In this document: one piece after another, positions 52,444-62,052 of the stretch
Numbering within the stretch: the first letter of the stretch is position 1
Layout of the letters: each line of letters opens with the position of its first letter
Assembly: GCF_014925405.1 (NCBI RefSeq)
Contig: NZ_AQHJ01000035.1
Location: forward strand, 434,001-498,000
Direction of reading: 5' to 3'
Source: Pseudoalteromonas ulvae UL12
GTDB lineage: Bacteria; Pseudomonadota; Gammaproteobacteria; Enterobacterales; Alteromonadaceae
Length of the DNA: 64,000 nt
Made by a program: the position numbers and the translations under genes
Notes under the pieces: model-generated
The model's database searches: none
What the model saw: only the letters and a program-made list of their open reading frames with translations
What the model was told of the DNA's origin: nothing

Positions 52444-54996
52444 ATGAATAAATCTATTTCACCGTGGATGCCTGCATTACTTGTAGGTGGCTTAAGTGCG
52501 CTGTCTTTGGGTTGTCAGCCCACCGCTTCAGATGTCGCCAAAAATACCGATGCGGCCCCAGTTCAAGGTGACTTAACGATTTGGCCGCAGTTGGATATTG
52601 CAGTTAAACCGGATCCTATTATCGAAGATAAAGTTGCGACACTGTTGGCATCAATGACGCTGAAACAGAAAATAGCCCAAATGATTCAGCCTGAAATACG
52701 TGATATCACCATTGAAGATATGCGCGAATATGGGTTTGGTTCGTATCTCAATGGCGGTGGGGCGTTTCCCAATAATAACAAACATGCAACGCCACAAGAT
52801 TGGATTAAATTGGCGGATGATTTGTACCAAGCATCGATTGATGACTCCCTGGATGGCAGCGCGATCCCGACTATGTGGGGTACAGATGCGGTACATGGCC
52901 ATAATAATGTCATTGGCGCGACGTTATTTCCTCATAATATCGGTTTGGGGGCGGCGAATAACCCGCAATTAATTGAAAAGATAGCCGAAGTGACGGCAAC
53001 CGAAGTCATGGTAACGGGCATTGATTGGGTGTTTGCACCTACTGTAGCTGTGGTGCGAGATGACCGCTGGGGACGGACGTATGAAGGTTATTCAGAAGAT
53101 CCCGCGATTGTTCGTGATTATGCTGCTGCAATCGTTAAAGGTTTACAGGGCCATGCTGACGGTGACTTTTTGTCTGATAAACGGGTGATCAGTACTGTGA
53201 AACATTTTATTGGCGATGGTGGCACTGAAGGAGGCGATGATCAAGGCAATACTCTGGTTGATGAGCAAACCTTGTTTGATATTCATGCCCAAGGGTATGT
53301 CGGAGGACTCAGCGCAGGTGCACAATCTGTTATGGCTTCCTTTAATAGTTGGCATGGTAAAAAAAATCATGGCAATGAATACCTGATGACGCAGGTGTTA
53401 AAAAATAAAATGGGATTTGATGGATTTGTTGTGGGTGATTGGAATGGTCATGGCCAAGTGGCGGGTTGTTCAAATGAGAGTTGTCCGCAAGCGATAAATG
53501 CCGGTTTGGATATTTTTATGGTGCCGACACAAGCTTGGAAGCCGTTGTTTCATAATACATTAGCGCAGGTAGAAGCTGGTGAGATAGCCATGAGTCGCAT
53601 TGATGATGCGGTGAGTCGTATTTTACGTGTTAAGTTTCGTGCGGGTTTATTTGATAAACCAAGCCCAGCAAAACGTGTTTACTCAGGAAAAACCGCCTTA
53701 ATTGGTGCGGATGAACATCGTTCTGTGGCTAAACAAGCCGTTCGTGAATCTTTAGTGTTATTAAAAAACAAACAGCAGCTGCTGCCACTTGCGCCTAATC
53801 AGCGCATTCTGATGGCCGGTGATGGCGCTGATAATATTGGCAAGCAGTCTGGTGGTTGGACGATTTCGTGGCAAGGGACCGGAAATACCAATGCTGATTT
53901 TCCTGGTGGCAGCTCTATTTATGATGGTTTCAAACAGCAAGTCGAGCAGGCGGGCGGCCAAGTGGAGCTCAGTGTCGATGGTCAGTATCAGCAGCGCCCA
54001 GATGTTGCAATTGTGGTGTTTGGTGAAGAGCCTTATGCAGAAGGAAATGGTGATTTAGATAACTTGGAATATCAACGAGGAAGCAAACGTGATCTTGCGT
54101 TACTCCAACACTTAAAATCGCAGGGAATTCCTGTGGTGTCTATTTTTATTAGTGGGCGACCTTTGTGGGTTAATGCAGAGCTCAATGCGTCTGATGCGTT
54201 TGTAGCAGCTTGGTTACTGGGTAGCGAAGGAGATGCCGTCGCCGATGTGTTACTTCGTTCAGCCACAGGTGAAATACAACATGATTTTAAAGGTAAGTTG
54301 TCTTTTTCATGGCCCAAAACAGAGTTGCAAGCAACAGTAAATAAACATGATGGGCAAGTGCCTTTGTTACCTTATGGCTTTGGTCTAGCTTATGGGGATC
54401 GTAATGTACTGGATGATAACTTAAATGAACAAAGTCAGGCGATTAGTAGCAATAATCAACCTTTGGTGTTATTCGATAAATCGGTAAAAGCACCGTGGCG
54501 AATGAGCTTATTTGATCAGCAAGGCATGAAAGCTGTTGCCAGTAGTATTGAACGTAACCAAGCACTTGAAATTAAGTCAATTGATGATGAAATTCAAGAA
54601 GATGCGCGTTTAGTCACGTTTACCGGTGAGCAAACTGGCCGAGTTGAAATTCATGATAATTTTCCGTTTGATTTACGGGGATTTGATGAATCGCATAGCG
54701 CGTTGACAATGTTAATGCGCGTGTCGCAGCCATTTAATGCACCGATAGCATTGACTATGCGTTGTGGATCTCCTTGCTCTGTGGCAGTCGACATTGCGGA
54801 TACACTTAATCAAAACGTTGGTAAAGGTTGGCAGAGCATCAGTGTTGATTTAGCGTGCTTTAAACAGCAAGGTGCGACCATGAACAAGATTTTTGCACCC
54901 TTTGCCTTACAAAGTGCTCAGCCTGGCAGTGTCGAGTTCAAGCATGTTGCAATTGTACCTGAACACGCCAAAACGGCGACGATTTCATGTCAGTAG
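52444..54996 (+). CDS. GH3 exo-beta-glucosidase lipoprotein, ExoP-like
   Basis: 850 residues. Signal peptide with lipobox LSLGC (Cys24), so attached to the outer membrane or periplasmic side. GH3 N-terminal TIM barrel (KQKIAQMIQPEI, DWVFAPTVAVVRDDRWGRTYEG, FIGDGGTEGGDDQG), nucleophile Asp332 in GFVVGDWNGH, then the alpha/beta sandwich (LLKNKQQLLPL) and a C-terminal beta domain (~690-850). Resembles the ExoP exo-1,3/1,4-beta-glucanase of marine Pseudoalteromonas. Releases glucose from beta-glucan oligosaccharides; the FHS transporter upstream takes it up. Confidence 0.94.
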   Translation: MNKSISPWMPALLVGGLSALSLGCQPTASDVAKNTDAAPVQGDLTIWPQLDIAVKPDPIIEDKVATLLASMTLKQKIAQMIQPEIRDITIEDMREYGFGSYLNGGGAFPNNNKHATPQDWIKLADDLYQASIDDSLDGSAIPTMWGTDAVHGHNNVIGATLFPHNIGLGAANNPQLIEKIAEVTATEVMVTGIDWVFAPTVAVVRDDRWGRTYEGYSEDPAIVRDYAAAIVKGLQGHADGDFLSDKRVISTVKHFIGDGGTEGGDDQGNTLVDEQTLFDIHAQGYVGGLSAGAQSVMASFNSWHGKKNHGNEYLMTQVLKNKMGFDGFVVGDWNGHGQVAGCSNESCPQAINAGLDIFMVPTQAWKPLFHNTLAQVEAGEIAMSRIDDAVSRILRVKFRAGLFDKPSPAKRVYSGKTALIGADEHRSVAKQAVRESLVLLKNKQQLLPLAPNQRILMAGDGADNIGKQSGGWTISWQGTGNTNADFPGGSSIYDGFKQQVEQAGGQVELSVDGQYQQRPDVAIVVFGEEPYAEGNGDLDNLEYQRGSKRDLALLQHLKSQGIPVVSIFISGRPLWVNAELNASDAFVAAWLLGSEGDAVADVLLRSATGEIQHDFKGKLSFSWPKTELQATVNKHDGQVPLLPYGFGLAYGDRNVLDDNLNEQSQAISSNNQPLVLFDKSVKAPWRMSLFDQQGMKAVASSIERNQALEIKSIDDEIQEDARLVTFTGEQTGRVEIHDNFPFDLRGFDESHSALTMLMRVSQPFNAPIALTMRCGSPCSVAVDIADTLNQNVGKGWQSISVDLACFKQQGATMNKIFAPFALQSAQPGSVEFKHVAIVPEHAKTATISCQ

Positions 54997-55025
54997 GGAA
55001 GTAAAATAGACGTTATTGATTAAAC

Positions 55026-55056
55026 AGCCCGTAGTGATCATTGACGGGCTTTTTTA
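55026..55056 (+). terminator. GH3 operon terminator
   Basis: AGCCCGT (55026-55032), 11-base loop, ACGGGCT (55044-55050), then T-run. Confidence 0.8.
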
Positions 55057-55129
55057 TCGGTACATTTGTTTATTTACAGAGGCCTACTTTATTGGCATGA
55101 TGGCAACTGAAATTTTATAGGTTGTTGTT

Positions 55130-55468
55130 ATGAATGAACTTATTGCTTTTTTAATTTTGTTAGTGTTGTTTTCTGTTGTGTGTATAGCCCGCCTGCGATT
55201 ATTGGCTGTTAAAATGAGTCGGTATATTGAGCACGCTTATCCAGATGATTGGCAGCGATTTTTATCGACGCGTCATGATCAGGCATCACAGAATAAGTGG
55301 GCAAGGGTGGCTGCTATGGAAGCGGTGCGTTCTGGGCAGTTTGATCAAGCTCACGATAACGAATTTGTAGCAAATAAAACGCAGATAAAGCGCGCGCAGT
55401 TAGGGCTTTTTATATCCCCTTTTCTGGCTTTTTTGCTTAGTGCATTTGGCTATTTTTTCCTTGTTTAA
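55130..55468 (+). CDS. Small membrane protein with terminal helices
   Basis: 112 residues. N-terminal helix (LIAFLILLVLFSVVCIARL) and C-terminal helix (LGLFISPFLAFLLSAFGYFF) enclose a ~60-residue basic cytoplasmic loop. Arrangement and size recall UspB, but sequence identity is not apparent, so no name is given. Confidence 0.6.
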   Translation: MNELIAFLILLVLFSVVCIARLRLLAVKMSRYIEHAYPDDWQRFLSTRHDQASQNKWARVAAMEAVRSGQFDQAHDNEFVANKTQIKRAQLGLFISPFLAFLLSAFGYFFLV

Positions 55469-55583
55469 ACGGCTATCACGGATGTGCTTGGTTTAGCCGA
55501 AATCAAAGAATAAAAATCAAACAGTAGATAAGGGGAGAGAACACGCTAAACGGTTCTTTCCCTTGTTTCTTGTCTGTTTTTAT

Positions 55584-56057
55584 TTACTGAATTGCCAGTA
55601 ATTCAACATCAAAAATAAGCAAAGAAGCCGCGGGGATTTTACCGACACTGCGTGCACCATAAGCAAGTTTATGTGGAATAAATAAGCGCATTTTATCCCC
55701 TTCACTCATCAATTGTAATCCTTCAGTCCAGCCCGGGATGACTTGGTTAAGACCAAAGCTGATTGGCTCACCCCGATCAACTGAGCTATCAAAGACAGTG
55801 CCATCAATTAACGTACCATGATAATGGACTTTCACTTTATTCGAGGCACTGGGTTTGTGTGTGCCTTCGCCAGCTTTTAGTAGCAGGTATTGTAAGCCTG
55901 AAGGTGTTTCCATCACTCCTTCTTGTTCACGGTTTTCGGCTAAAAAACGTTGCTCTTTTACAATGTTTTCGGCAGCTTGCTCTTTGTTTTGTTGAGAGTT
56001 TTTAAAAAATAAAATGCACATTACGACAATAATGGCGATCAAGATGTAATTAACCAT
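55584..56057 (-). CDS. FKBP-type peptidyl-prolyl cis-trans isomerase
   Basis: 157 residues from ATG 56057, where a membrane anchor begins (MVNYILIAIIVVMCILFF); the frame to 56174 overlaps the next gene. After an Asn/Gln/Glu-rich linker comes the FKBP domain: VKVHYHGTLIDGTVFDSSVDRG, VIPGWTEGLQLMSEGDKMRLFIP, LAYGARSVGKIPAASLLIFDVEL (in pieces under 20). Key residues Asp, Phe, Trp and Tyr are kept. Periplasm-facing protein folding aid. Confidence 0.92.
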   Translation of the reverse strand: MVNYILIAIIVVMCILFFKNSQQNKEQAAENIVKEQRFLAENREQEGVMETPSGLQYLLLKAGEGTHKPSASNKVKVHYHGTLIDGTVFDSSVDRGEPISFGLNQVIPGWTEGLQLMSEGDKMRLFIPHKLAYGARSVGKIPAASLLIFDVELLAIQ

Positions 56058-56148
56058 AAATACTCTTTGTGTTGATTGAGATGACGTTATAGTAAGTGAT
56101 TGTATCGGTTGCGTCATGGTTTTACGACCAGTGACGCATAACAGATGA

Positions 56149-57234
56149 TTAATTGTGAATAGCGGGTGGCACACACCGTAGATATTGAGGCGGGATAGGG
56201 AGTTGAGCGCTCAGTTCTGCGGCGGCGTGCCAAGGCCAGCGTGGTTGGTAAATAAGGGCGCGAGCTAACGCGACTGCATCGGCTTGTTGGTCTTTTATGA
56301 TTGTTTCAGCTTGTGTTGGCTCGGTAATTAAACCTACCGCAATCACGGGGGTGGCGACATGGGCTTTAATGGCGCTGGCAAAAGGCACTTGAAATAAAGG
56401 TGCGGCGGGAATATTTTGCGCCGGACTTAATCCGCCTGTTGAGACATGAATGAAATCACAGCCTCGGCTTTCTAAGGCTTTGCTTAAATAGAGGCTTTGC
56501 GCCAGATCCCAGCCCCCTTCAACCCAATCAGTTGCAGAAAGCCTGACACCAACCGCCAATGTTTTGCCAACTTGCTGTTTAACTGCATCAAATACATCGA
56601 GCAATAATCGACAGCGATTTGCTAAACTTCCCCCGTACTGATCATCCCGTTGATTACTCAAGGGCGACAAGAATTGGTGTAATAAATAGCCAGGTGCGGC
56701 ATGCAGTTCAATACCATTTAAGCCGATATCAGCGGCTCGTTGGCTTGCAGAAACGGTATCTAGAATAAACTGCTCGATATCTTGCCCTGTCATTGCCGTC
56801 GGAGTTTGAAAGTCTGGGCTATACGCGAGCGCTGAACTGGAAAGAACAGGCCAACCGCGTGGATCGTTTGCATCGCGGGCCCCATATTTGAGCCAAGGTG
56901 CTCGGGTTGACGCCTTTCGCCCTGCATGAGCCAGTTGAATAAATATCGGCATATTACTGCATGCTCGACCCGCCCTTAATTGCTGTTCGATACTGTTTGC
57001 ACAGTCATCATGCCAAATACCTAAGTCGAGGTCGCTGATCCGCCCTTCAGGACTCACTGCAGTGGCTTCTAAAATACATAGCCCAGCACCTGATTGGAGC
57101 AATTGACACCAATGATTGGTATGCCAAGCAGTAGCCAGCCCATTTTCGGCGCTGTATTGGCACATGGGGGCAATAATAATGCGGTTGCTCAGAGTGATAG
57201 GCCCAAGGGCTAAAGGAGAGAACAATTGGCTCAT
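56149..57234 (-). CDS. NADH:flavin oxidoreductase, old yellow enzyme (YqjM-like)
   Basis: 361 residues. FMN TIM barrel: RIIIAPMCQYSAENGLAT (Cys as in YqjM), HAGRKAS, ELHAAPGYLLHQFLSPLSNQ (His-x-x-x-Tyr proton relay), DQYGGSLANR, VGLITEPTQAE, ALARALIYQPRWPW. Reduces alkenes activated by carbonyl groups. Lies 82 bp upstream of no clear partner; shares strand with the GlpD-like gene. Confidence 0.93.
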   Translation of the reverse strand: MSQLFSPLALGPITLSNRIIIAPMCQYSAENGLATAWHTNHWCQLLQSGAGLCILEATAVSPEGRISDLDLGIWHDDCANSIEQQLRAGRACSNMPIFIQLAHAGRKASTRAPWLKYGARDANDPRGWPVLSSSALAYSPDFQTPTAMTGQDIEQFILDTVSASQRAADIGLNGIELHAAPGYLLHQFLSPLSNQRDDQYGGSLANRCRLLLDVFDAVKQQVGKTLAVGVRLSATDWVEGGWDLAQSLYLSKALESRGCDFIHVSTGGLSPAQNIPAAPLFQVPFASAIKAHVATPVIAVGLITEPTQAETIIKDQQADAVALARALIYQPRWPWHAAAELSAQLPIPPQYLRCVPPAIHN

Positions 57235-57316
57235 TTTTTTCTTCTATTGATTCTATTTGATTTCAAGAGGATTCATACGGTTATGACTCCTCATGTAGTT
57301 CAGTCTGTAATGGCTG

Positions 57317-58498
57317 TTATTGTAAAGGTAATTGATTAATATCAGCAATCGCTTGTCTGGGCCCTAAATGGCGAGTTAGAAACTCCAAAGTTTGTGATGC
57401 GGTCGTTCTAAATGTCGTGAGTTTACCGCCGTAAATGTTCATTAATTTGGGGTGGTTTCTTGGGCTGTGCATCAAGGTGTCTCGGGCTCGCGAGAATGCT
57501 TGGCCTTGTTGTTTAGGGAGCACTCGAACACCGCAAAAAGTCTCGAGTATCTGTGTTGTTAGTTGTTCTTCATTCCCCGCCTCGGGGAAGTAATGATGAT
57601 AGATTGCCAACAAGTATGCTTGTTCTGAATCGGTGATACTTGGGCGCTTGGCTAACGTTGTTAAGGTGGTTTCTGTGGTGCCGATCAGTGTTTTCCCGTA
57701 CCACGGCATGACAAAAATAACCCGCTCATCGAGGTGTGACTCTAAATATAAAATGCCAGTGGGCTCTGGAATATCAAGCAATATGTGAGCCCCTTGCACC
57801 CAGTCAATATCTTCACTTAATGCAGAAGGGATGACATTGCCAAGAACATGATTGACCCAAGGGCCAGCTGCATTAATGACTACTTTAGCCTGAGTGTGAT
57901 GTGTCTCACCTTGTTGTTGATACTCGACATGATAACCATGAAAATTTTGGGTAATGGTTTGGCATTGTGCATGGTGTTGAATATCGGCTCCTAAAAATGT
58001 GGCGCTTCGGGCCACGGCTTGTGTGAGCAATGTGTCGTCGGTTTGTGCATCCCAATACTGAAAAACGGCGACTAAATCTGTGGTGGTCAGCCCTGTAAGT
58101 TGTGACCATTGCGAACGAGGGAGAGTGCGAAAGCGGCCTAATTTGTTAAAAAGGCTTAATAATGCATAAAGGCTCAAACCTAGGCGAACCAGCCAAGCGG
58201 GCCGTTGGCTGGTTTTATATACGGGAATATAAAAGGGAACTGGTTTGACTAAATCAGGGGCAAGATGAAGTAAGGCTGCACGTTCTTTCAGCGCTTTATA
58301 GACTAAATGAAACTGACCTGTTTCGAGGTAACGTAGACCACCATGAATCAGTTTGCTTGAATTGGCTGAGGTTTGCCTGCCAATGTCACCTTGTTCAAGT
58401 AGTTGCACATTATAGCCTTGTGCGCGAGCCATTTGTGCGATACCAACGCCTGTGATCCCACCACCGATAATAAGTATTTCTACATTTTTAGCCGCCAT
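57317..58498 (-). CDS. FAD-dependent GlpD-like oxidase, short form
   Basis: 393 residues. FAD-binding IIGGGITGVGIAQMA at the start, SANSSKLIHGGLRYLETGQF (GlpD type), IPVYK, VINAAGPWVNHVLG, LPGRVIF-like RVIFVMPWYGKTLIGTTET and GGKLTTFRTTA. Resembles aerobic glycerol-3-phosphate dehydrogenase but ends before the C-terminal cap domain (GlpD ~501 residues), so it may be a shorter homologue or act on another substrate. No glpK/glpF nearby. Confidence 0.85.
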   Translation of the reverse strand: MAAKNVEILIIGGGITGVGIAQMARAQGYNVQLLEQGDIGRQTSANSSKLIHGGLRYLETGQFHLVYKALKERAALLHLAPDLVKPVPFYIPVYKTSQRPAWLVRLGLSLYALLSLFNKLGRFRTLPRSQWSQLTGLTTTDLVAVFQYWDAQTDDTLLTQAVARSATFLGADIQHHAQCQTITQNFHGYHVEYQQQGETHHTQAKVVINAAGPWVNHVLGNVIPSALSEDIDWVQGAHILLDIPEPTGILYLESHLDERVIFVMPWYGKTLIGTTETTLTTLAKRPSITDSEQAYLLAIYHHYFPEAGNEEQLTTQILETFCGVRVLPKQQGQAFSRARDTLMHSPRNHPKLMNIYGGKLTTFRTTASQTLEFLTRHLGPRQAIADINQLPLQ

Positions 58499-58610
58499 TT
58501 CGCACCTTTTTTCTTTTTAACATAGCATAAATAATCAGCAACCACCTTGTGTTAATTTGCTCAGTTCTCATGATGTCGGACGTCAATTGACGAAATTTTA
58601 CGATTTAAAC

Positions 58611-58655
58611 TCGACCGAATAAGTAATGAGACTTATACTGTTTAAATATACAGTG
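58611..58655 (+). promoter_or_regulatory. umuDC promoter with LexA (SOS) box
   Basis: LexA box TACTGTTTAAATATACAGTG at 58636-58655 overlaps the -10 TATACT (58634-58639); a weak -35 TCGACC lies 17 bp earlier. It matches the CTG-N10-CAG consensus, so umuDC should be induced by DNA damage. Confidence 0.9.
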
Positions 58656-58669
58656 TTTTAGGTGGTGTT

Positions 58670-59083
58670 ATGCGTGTTATTCCTATTCTTATTGAAGCGG
58701 GTATCACAGGTTTTGAGTCGCCAGCGGCAGAATATAAAGAGCTTGGGTTGTCATTAGATCAATTATTGATCACTCACCCGAATGCGACGTTTATCGGTTT
58801 GGCATCGGGACATTCAATGCAAGATATTGGCATTTTCGATCGCGATTTGCTGATTGTTGACAGGGCTGAACCCGTTAACCAAGGGGATGTGATCGTCGCT
58901 AACTTTAATGGCTGCTTTGTGTGTAAAATTATCGATAAAGTGAATCGTCAGTTGTTGTCCGCATCCAATGCTTTTCCTCCTGTGTTACTGACTAGTAATG
59001 ATGAGTTCCAAATTGAAGGTGTGGTTACACGTTCTATCCGCATTCACAAAGCAACGCGGGAGTTATTGGCATGTTTGCGTTAG
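58670..59083 (+). CDS. umuD: DNA polymerase V subunit UmuD
   Basis: 137 residues, S24 peptidase family, full length. Self-cleavage Ser49 (GHSMQDIG) and Lys86 (CFVCKII), 37 residues apart as in E. coli. The cleavage site is Thr13-Gly14 (ITGFESPAAEY), where E. coli has Cys-Gly; Gly is kept and sits 35 residues before Ser49. Cleaved by RecA filament into UmuD', which binds UmuC for translesion synthesis. Overlaps umuC by 13 bp. Confidence 0.95.
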   Translation: MRVIPILIEAGITGFESPAAEYKELGLSLDQLLITHPNATFIGLASGHSMQDIGIFDRDLLIVDRAEPVNQGDVIVANFNGCFVCKIIDKVNRQLLSASNAFPPVLLTSNDEFQIEGVVTRSIRIHKATRELLACLR

Positions 59084-60327
59084 TGGACGCTGTGGCCTTT
59101 TATGCCAGTGCTGAAAAAGTGTTTGATCCGAGCCTACGTAAAAAACCGGTCGTGGTATTAACCAATAACGATGGCTGTATTTGTGCGGTGTGCCCGATTG
59201 CCCGACAACTTAATATACCTAAATTTTTACCATACTTTCAGGTTAAGGATTATTTGGCGCAGCATCAGGTGGTGATTCGCTCATCAAACTACGAGCTGTA
59301 TGCCGATTTAAGTGAGCGGATGATGAATGTGATAGCTGAATTTGGTGATGACCATCATGTGTATTCGATTGATGAAGCTTTTTTACAGTTTAGTGGTTAC
59401 CAATATTGCATCAAAGATTGGATGGAATATGGTCAGCGTATTCGCCAGCGCGTGTGGCGTGAAACAAAGCTGCCTGTGGGGGTCGGTTTTGGTTCAACAG
59501 CGACGCTCGCGAAAGCGGCCAATCATGCAGCAAAAAAGCTGAGCGGATTTACTGGTGTCGCCATCATTAATACTGAGAGTAACCGCAAAGCTATTTTAAC
59601 TCGTATGGCGGTGACTGATGTCTGGGGGGTAGGGCGTAGATTAGGTAAGCGATTGAACTTAATAGGAATTGATAATGCATGGCAATTAGCACAGCAACCC
59701 TCAAAACGGATGCGACAACAGTTTGGTGTAGTGATGGAGCGGGTGGTCGCAGAGCTCAATGGTGAAGCTTGTTTAGAGTGGGATGAAGTACCGCAGATCA
59801 AAAAAGAAATTTTCTCGACCCGCAGTTTTGGTGAGCGGATAAACGATTATCAAGCATTACGATCTGCATTAATGAATCATGGGGCGACAGTAGCAAGAAA
59901 ACTGCGAAAACAGCGGTCATTAGCAAAGCAGTTATTGATATTTGCGAGCAGCTCTGTACATCAAGAGCCGTATTATAAAAAAAGTTTGGTCCATCAATTT
60001 ACTGTAGCAACGGCCAATACTCAGACTTTCGCAGAGGCAATTGAACGTGCACTAACGGTGATATATCAGCCGAATGTTCAGTTTTATAAATGTGGGATCG
60101 GGGCGATTGAATTAATGAGCGGGCAGTTTTATCAAGGTGATTTGTTTAATCAGCATGATGAAAATGAACCTTTAATGCGTTGTATTGATGGAATTAACCA
60201 ACGTTTTGGTCAAGATACTTTGTACAGTGCATCACAACAGATGCGAACAAATTGGCATATGAAACGCGCTTTTTTATCACCTCACTATACAACTCGTTGG
60301 CAAGATGTGCCGAAAATTCAATGTTAA
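59071..60327 (+). CDS. umuC: DNA polymerase V catalytic subunit UmuC
   Basis: 418 residues. Y-family polymerase: FALVDAVAFYASAEKVFDPS (first Asp), YSIDEAFLQFSGY (DE), GVGFGSTATLAKAANHAAK and the C-terminal little-finger domain RSFGERINDYQALRSALMNH. Translesion DNA synthesis under SOS. The catalytic DxE set is complete. Lacks obvious beta-clamp motif identification. Coupled to umuD. Confidence 0.95.
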   Translation: MFALVDAVAFYASAEKVFDPSLRKKPVVVLTNNDGCICAVCPIARQLNIPKFLPYFQVKDYLAQHQVVIRSSNYELYADLSERMMNVIAEFGDDHHVYSIDEAFLQFSGYQYCIKDWMEYGQRIRQRVWRETKLPVGVGFGSTATLAKAANHAAKKLSGFTGVAIINTESNRKAILTRMAVTDVWGVGRRLGKRLNLIGIDNAWQLAQQPSKRMRQQFGVVMERVVAELNGEACLEWDEVPQIKKEIFSTRSFGERINDYQALRSALMNHGATVARKLRKQRSLAKQLLIFASSSVHQEPYYKKSLVHQFTVATANTQTFAEAIERALTVIYQPNVQFYKCGIGAIELMSGQFYQGDLFNQHDENEPLMRCIDGINQRFGQDTLYSASQQMRTNWHMKRAFLSPHYTTRWQDVPKIQC

Positions 60328-60388
60328 CAGCATCACGTGCTCAGACAGCCGTCTATACTTAAGTATTATGTGTGATTGGATACTGAAT

Positions 60389-61120
60389 ATGCGCATCTTC
60401 TTTGTGTGTGGGCTACTGATGTGCAGTGTGGCACTGAATGCATCACAAATACCATTAGCTCAACAAGTTCATGAAATTACATGGATGACCGAAGATTACC
60501 CACCTTACAACTATCTTGAAAATGGACACATAACAGGGGTCACGATCGATAAATTATTGGCTATGTTTGCCTATATGAATATTAACTTTTCACGTGATGA
60601 TATTGATATTTACCCGTGGCCACGTGCTTACCGATATTTAGAGGATAAGCCCAAAAGATGTTTATTTTCTATGACTTACACCAAAGAAAGAGCGAGAAAA
60701 TTTTACTTTATTGGGCCAATTGTGACTAACCGAATCTCACTCATTGCCCTCGATGATGGAAGGTATGAGCAATTGCCTGCAGCACAATTAAAAATAGGTG
60801 TGGTACGGGATGATATCGGTCATATTCTGTTGCGTGAACAAGGAGTAAGTGAGGATCATTTTGTCTTTTTAAGCACTGGATTTGAAATGGTGAAAATGCT
60901 ATCGCTACAGCGAGTTGATGCGATTGCTTATGGAGAAAGCATTGCGCGTTTTCAGTTTAAACGTGCAGGCATCACCACATCAAAATATCATGTCGTAAAG
61001 GTGTTAAAAGAATCATATTTGGGCTTTGCGTGTAATAAAGCTGTCGACAAAAGCCTCATAGAAGCAATGCAACATGCATTAGAACACATCAATCAAACTC
61101 CAAAAAAGCCCGCAGTTTAG
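60389..61120 (+). CDS. Periplasmic substrate-binding domain protein
   Basis: 243 residues from ATG 60389, where a signal peptide begins (MRIFFVCGLLMCSVALNA); frames to 60305 and 60368 exist. SBP_bac_3-like: ITWMTEDYPPYNYLENGHIT, VTIDKLLAMFAYMNI, YDIY-like DIDIYPWPRAY and FSMTYTKERARKFYFIGP; near the end LRGV-like ASIGYGESIARF. No transporter beside it, so it may be an orphan receptor-like protein. Overlaps the end of umuC in the unlikely long form. Confidence 0.8.
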   Translation: MRIFFVCGLLMCSVALNASQIPLAQQVHEITWMTEDYPPYNYLENGHITGVTIDKLLAMFAYMNINFSRDDIDIYPWPRAYRYLEDKPKRCLFSMTYTKERARKFYFIGPIVTNRISLIALDDGRYEQLPAAQLKIGVVRDDIGHILLREQGVSEDHFVFLSTGFEMVKMLSLQRVDAIAYGESIARFQFKRAGITTSKYHVVKVLKESYLGFACNKAVDKSLIEAMQHALEHINQTPKKPAV

Positions 61121-61184
61121 TCGGATTGACTTGGCTACACGATTACCGCAGGCTAATTTACCAAATAACGAATACAAAAGAGTG

Positions 61185-61634
61185 TTATTTGGCCTGTTGT
61201 AATAACCGGTCTAAATGGTTAGCAAAATTTTGTCTGTCTGTTTGGTTTAAAGGAGCCGGCCCGCCAGTTTGAATGCCACTTGCACGTAATGTGTCCATGA
61301 AGTCGCGAACATTTAACCGAGACTTGATGTTTTCAGTGGTAAAGAGCTCCCCGCGAGGGCTGAGCGCTGCCGCTCCTTTTGTAATGACTTCATCCGCTAA
61401 CGGGATATCACTGGTGATGACTAAATCACCAGGCTGGCAACGCTTTACAATTTCGTTATCAGCGACATCGAATCCAGCACCGACTTGTAAGGTTTTAATA
61501 TATAACGAAGGAGGAACTTTAAGTGCTTGATTTGCAACTAATGTGGTTTCACATTGTGTGCGAATTGCAGCGCGATATAAAATATCTTTGATCACAGTCG
61601 GACAAGCGTCAGCATCGACCCAAATTTTCATCAT
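61185..61634 (-). CDS. yaiI: YaiI/YqxD family protein (DUF188)
   Basis: 149 residues. Starts [20 protein letters not shown], then [37 protein letters not shown] and [20 protein letters not shown]; all match UPF0178. A PIN-like nuclease fold is suggested for the family, not proven. Cytoplasmic. Confidence 0.9.
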   Translation of the reverse strand: MMKIWVDADACPTVIKDILYRAAIRTQCETTLVANQALKVPPSLYIKTLQVGAGFDVADNEIVKRCQPGDLVITSDIPLADEVITKGAAALSPRGELFTTENIKSRLNVRDFMDTLRASGIQTGGPAPLNQTDRQNFANHLDRLLQQAK

Positions 61635-61867
61635 GCGTTTAAAGTGTGTAAAGGGAATTGATAGTAATGATCATGCGCTCTTGAGAAAAAATTGTAAAGA
61701 AATAACCGTTTGCGGATTAGGAATGCAAAGCAGTCGATTAATAAAACTACTGGTACAATGAGCAAATAGAAACCTTCATATTTTTGTAATATTATCAATA
61801 AGCAAGCGTGAATCTAGGGTTGGTTTTATTTGGGTACAAAGCAAAGGAATTTAATTTGGGATACCCT

Positions 61868-61895
61868 TTGACTGTTGAGTAAAGTTATATATAAT
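61868..61895 (+). promoter_or_regulatory. Sigma-70 promoter of the cold-shock gene
   Basis: TTGACT (61868-61873), 16 bp spacing, TATAAT (61890-61895). This implies a leader of about 150 nt before ATG 62053, as is usual for cold-shock mRNAs with thermosensitive folding. The remaining 61635-62052 region holds no gene. Confidence 0.75.
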
Positions 61896-62052
61896 GTGTC
61901 TTGTCTGAAAGTAAGTCTAGTATTTATGCACACCATTTTGATGTTTTATTTACAGTACCGATGTCCTGTTTTTAAAAAAGTAATGGCAGCACTTCCAGCC
62001 GAATTGTCTCAATAATGAGACTTTATTATTTTTGATTTAATAGGATAAGATT

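Noticed and set aside
61980..62052. Possible extra gene in the cold-shock leader
   Set aside because: The sequence lies between a good promoter and the cspA start and is best explained as untranslated leader.
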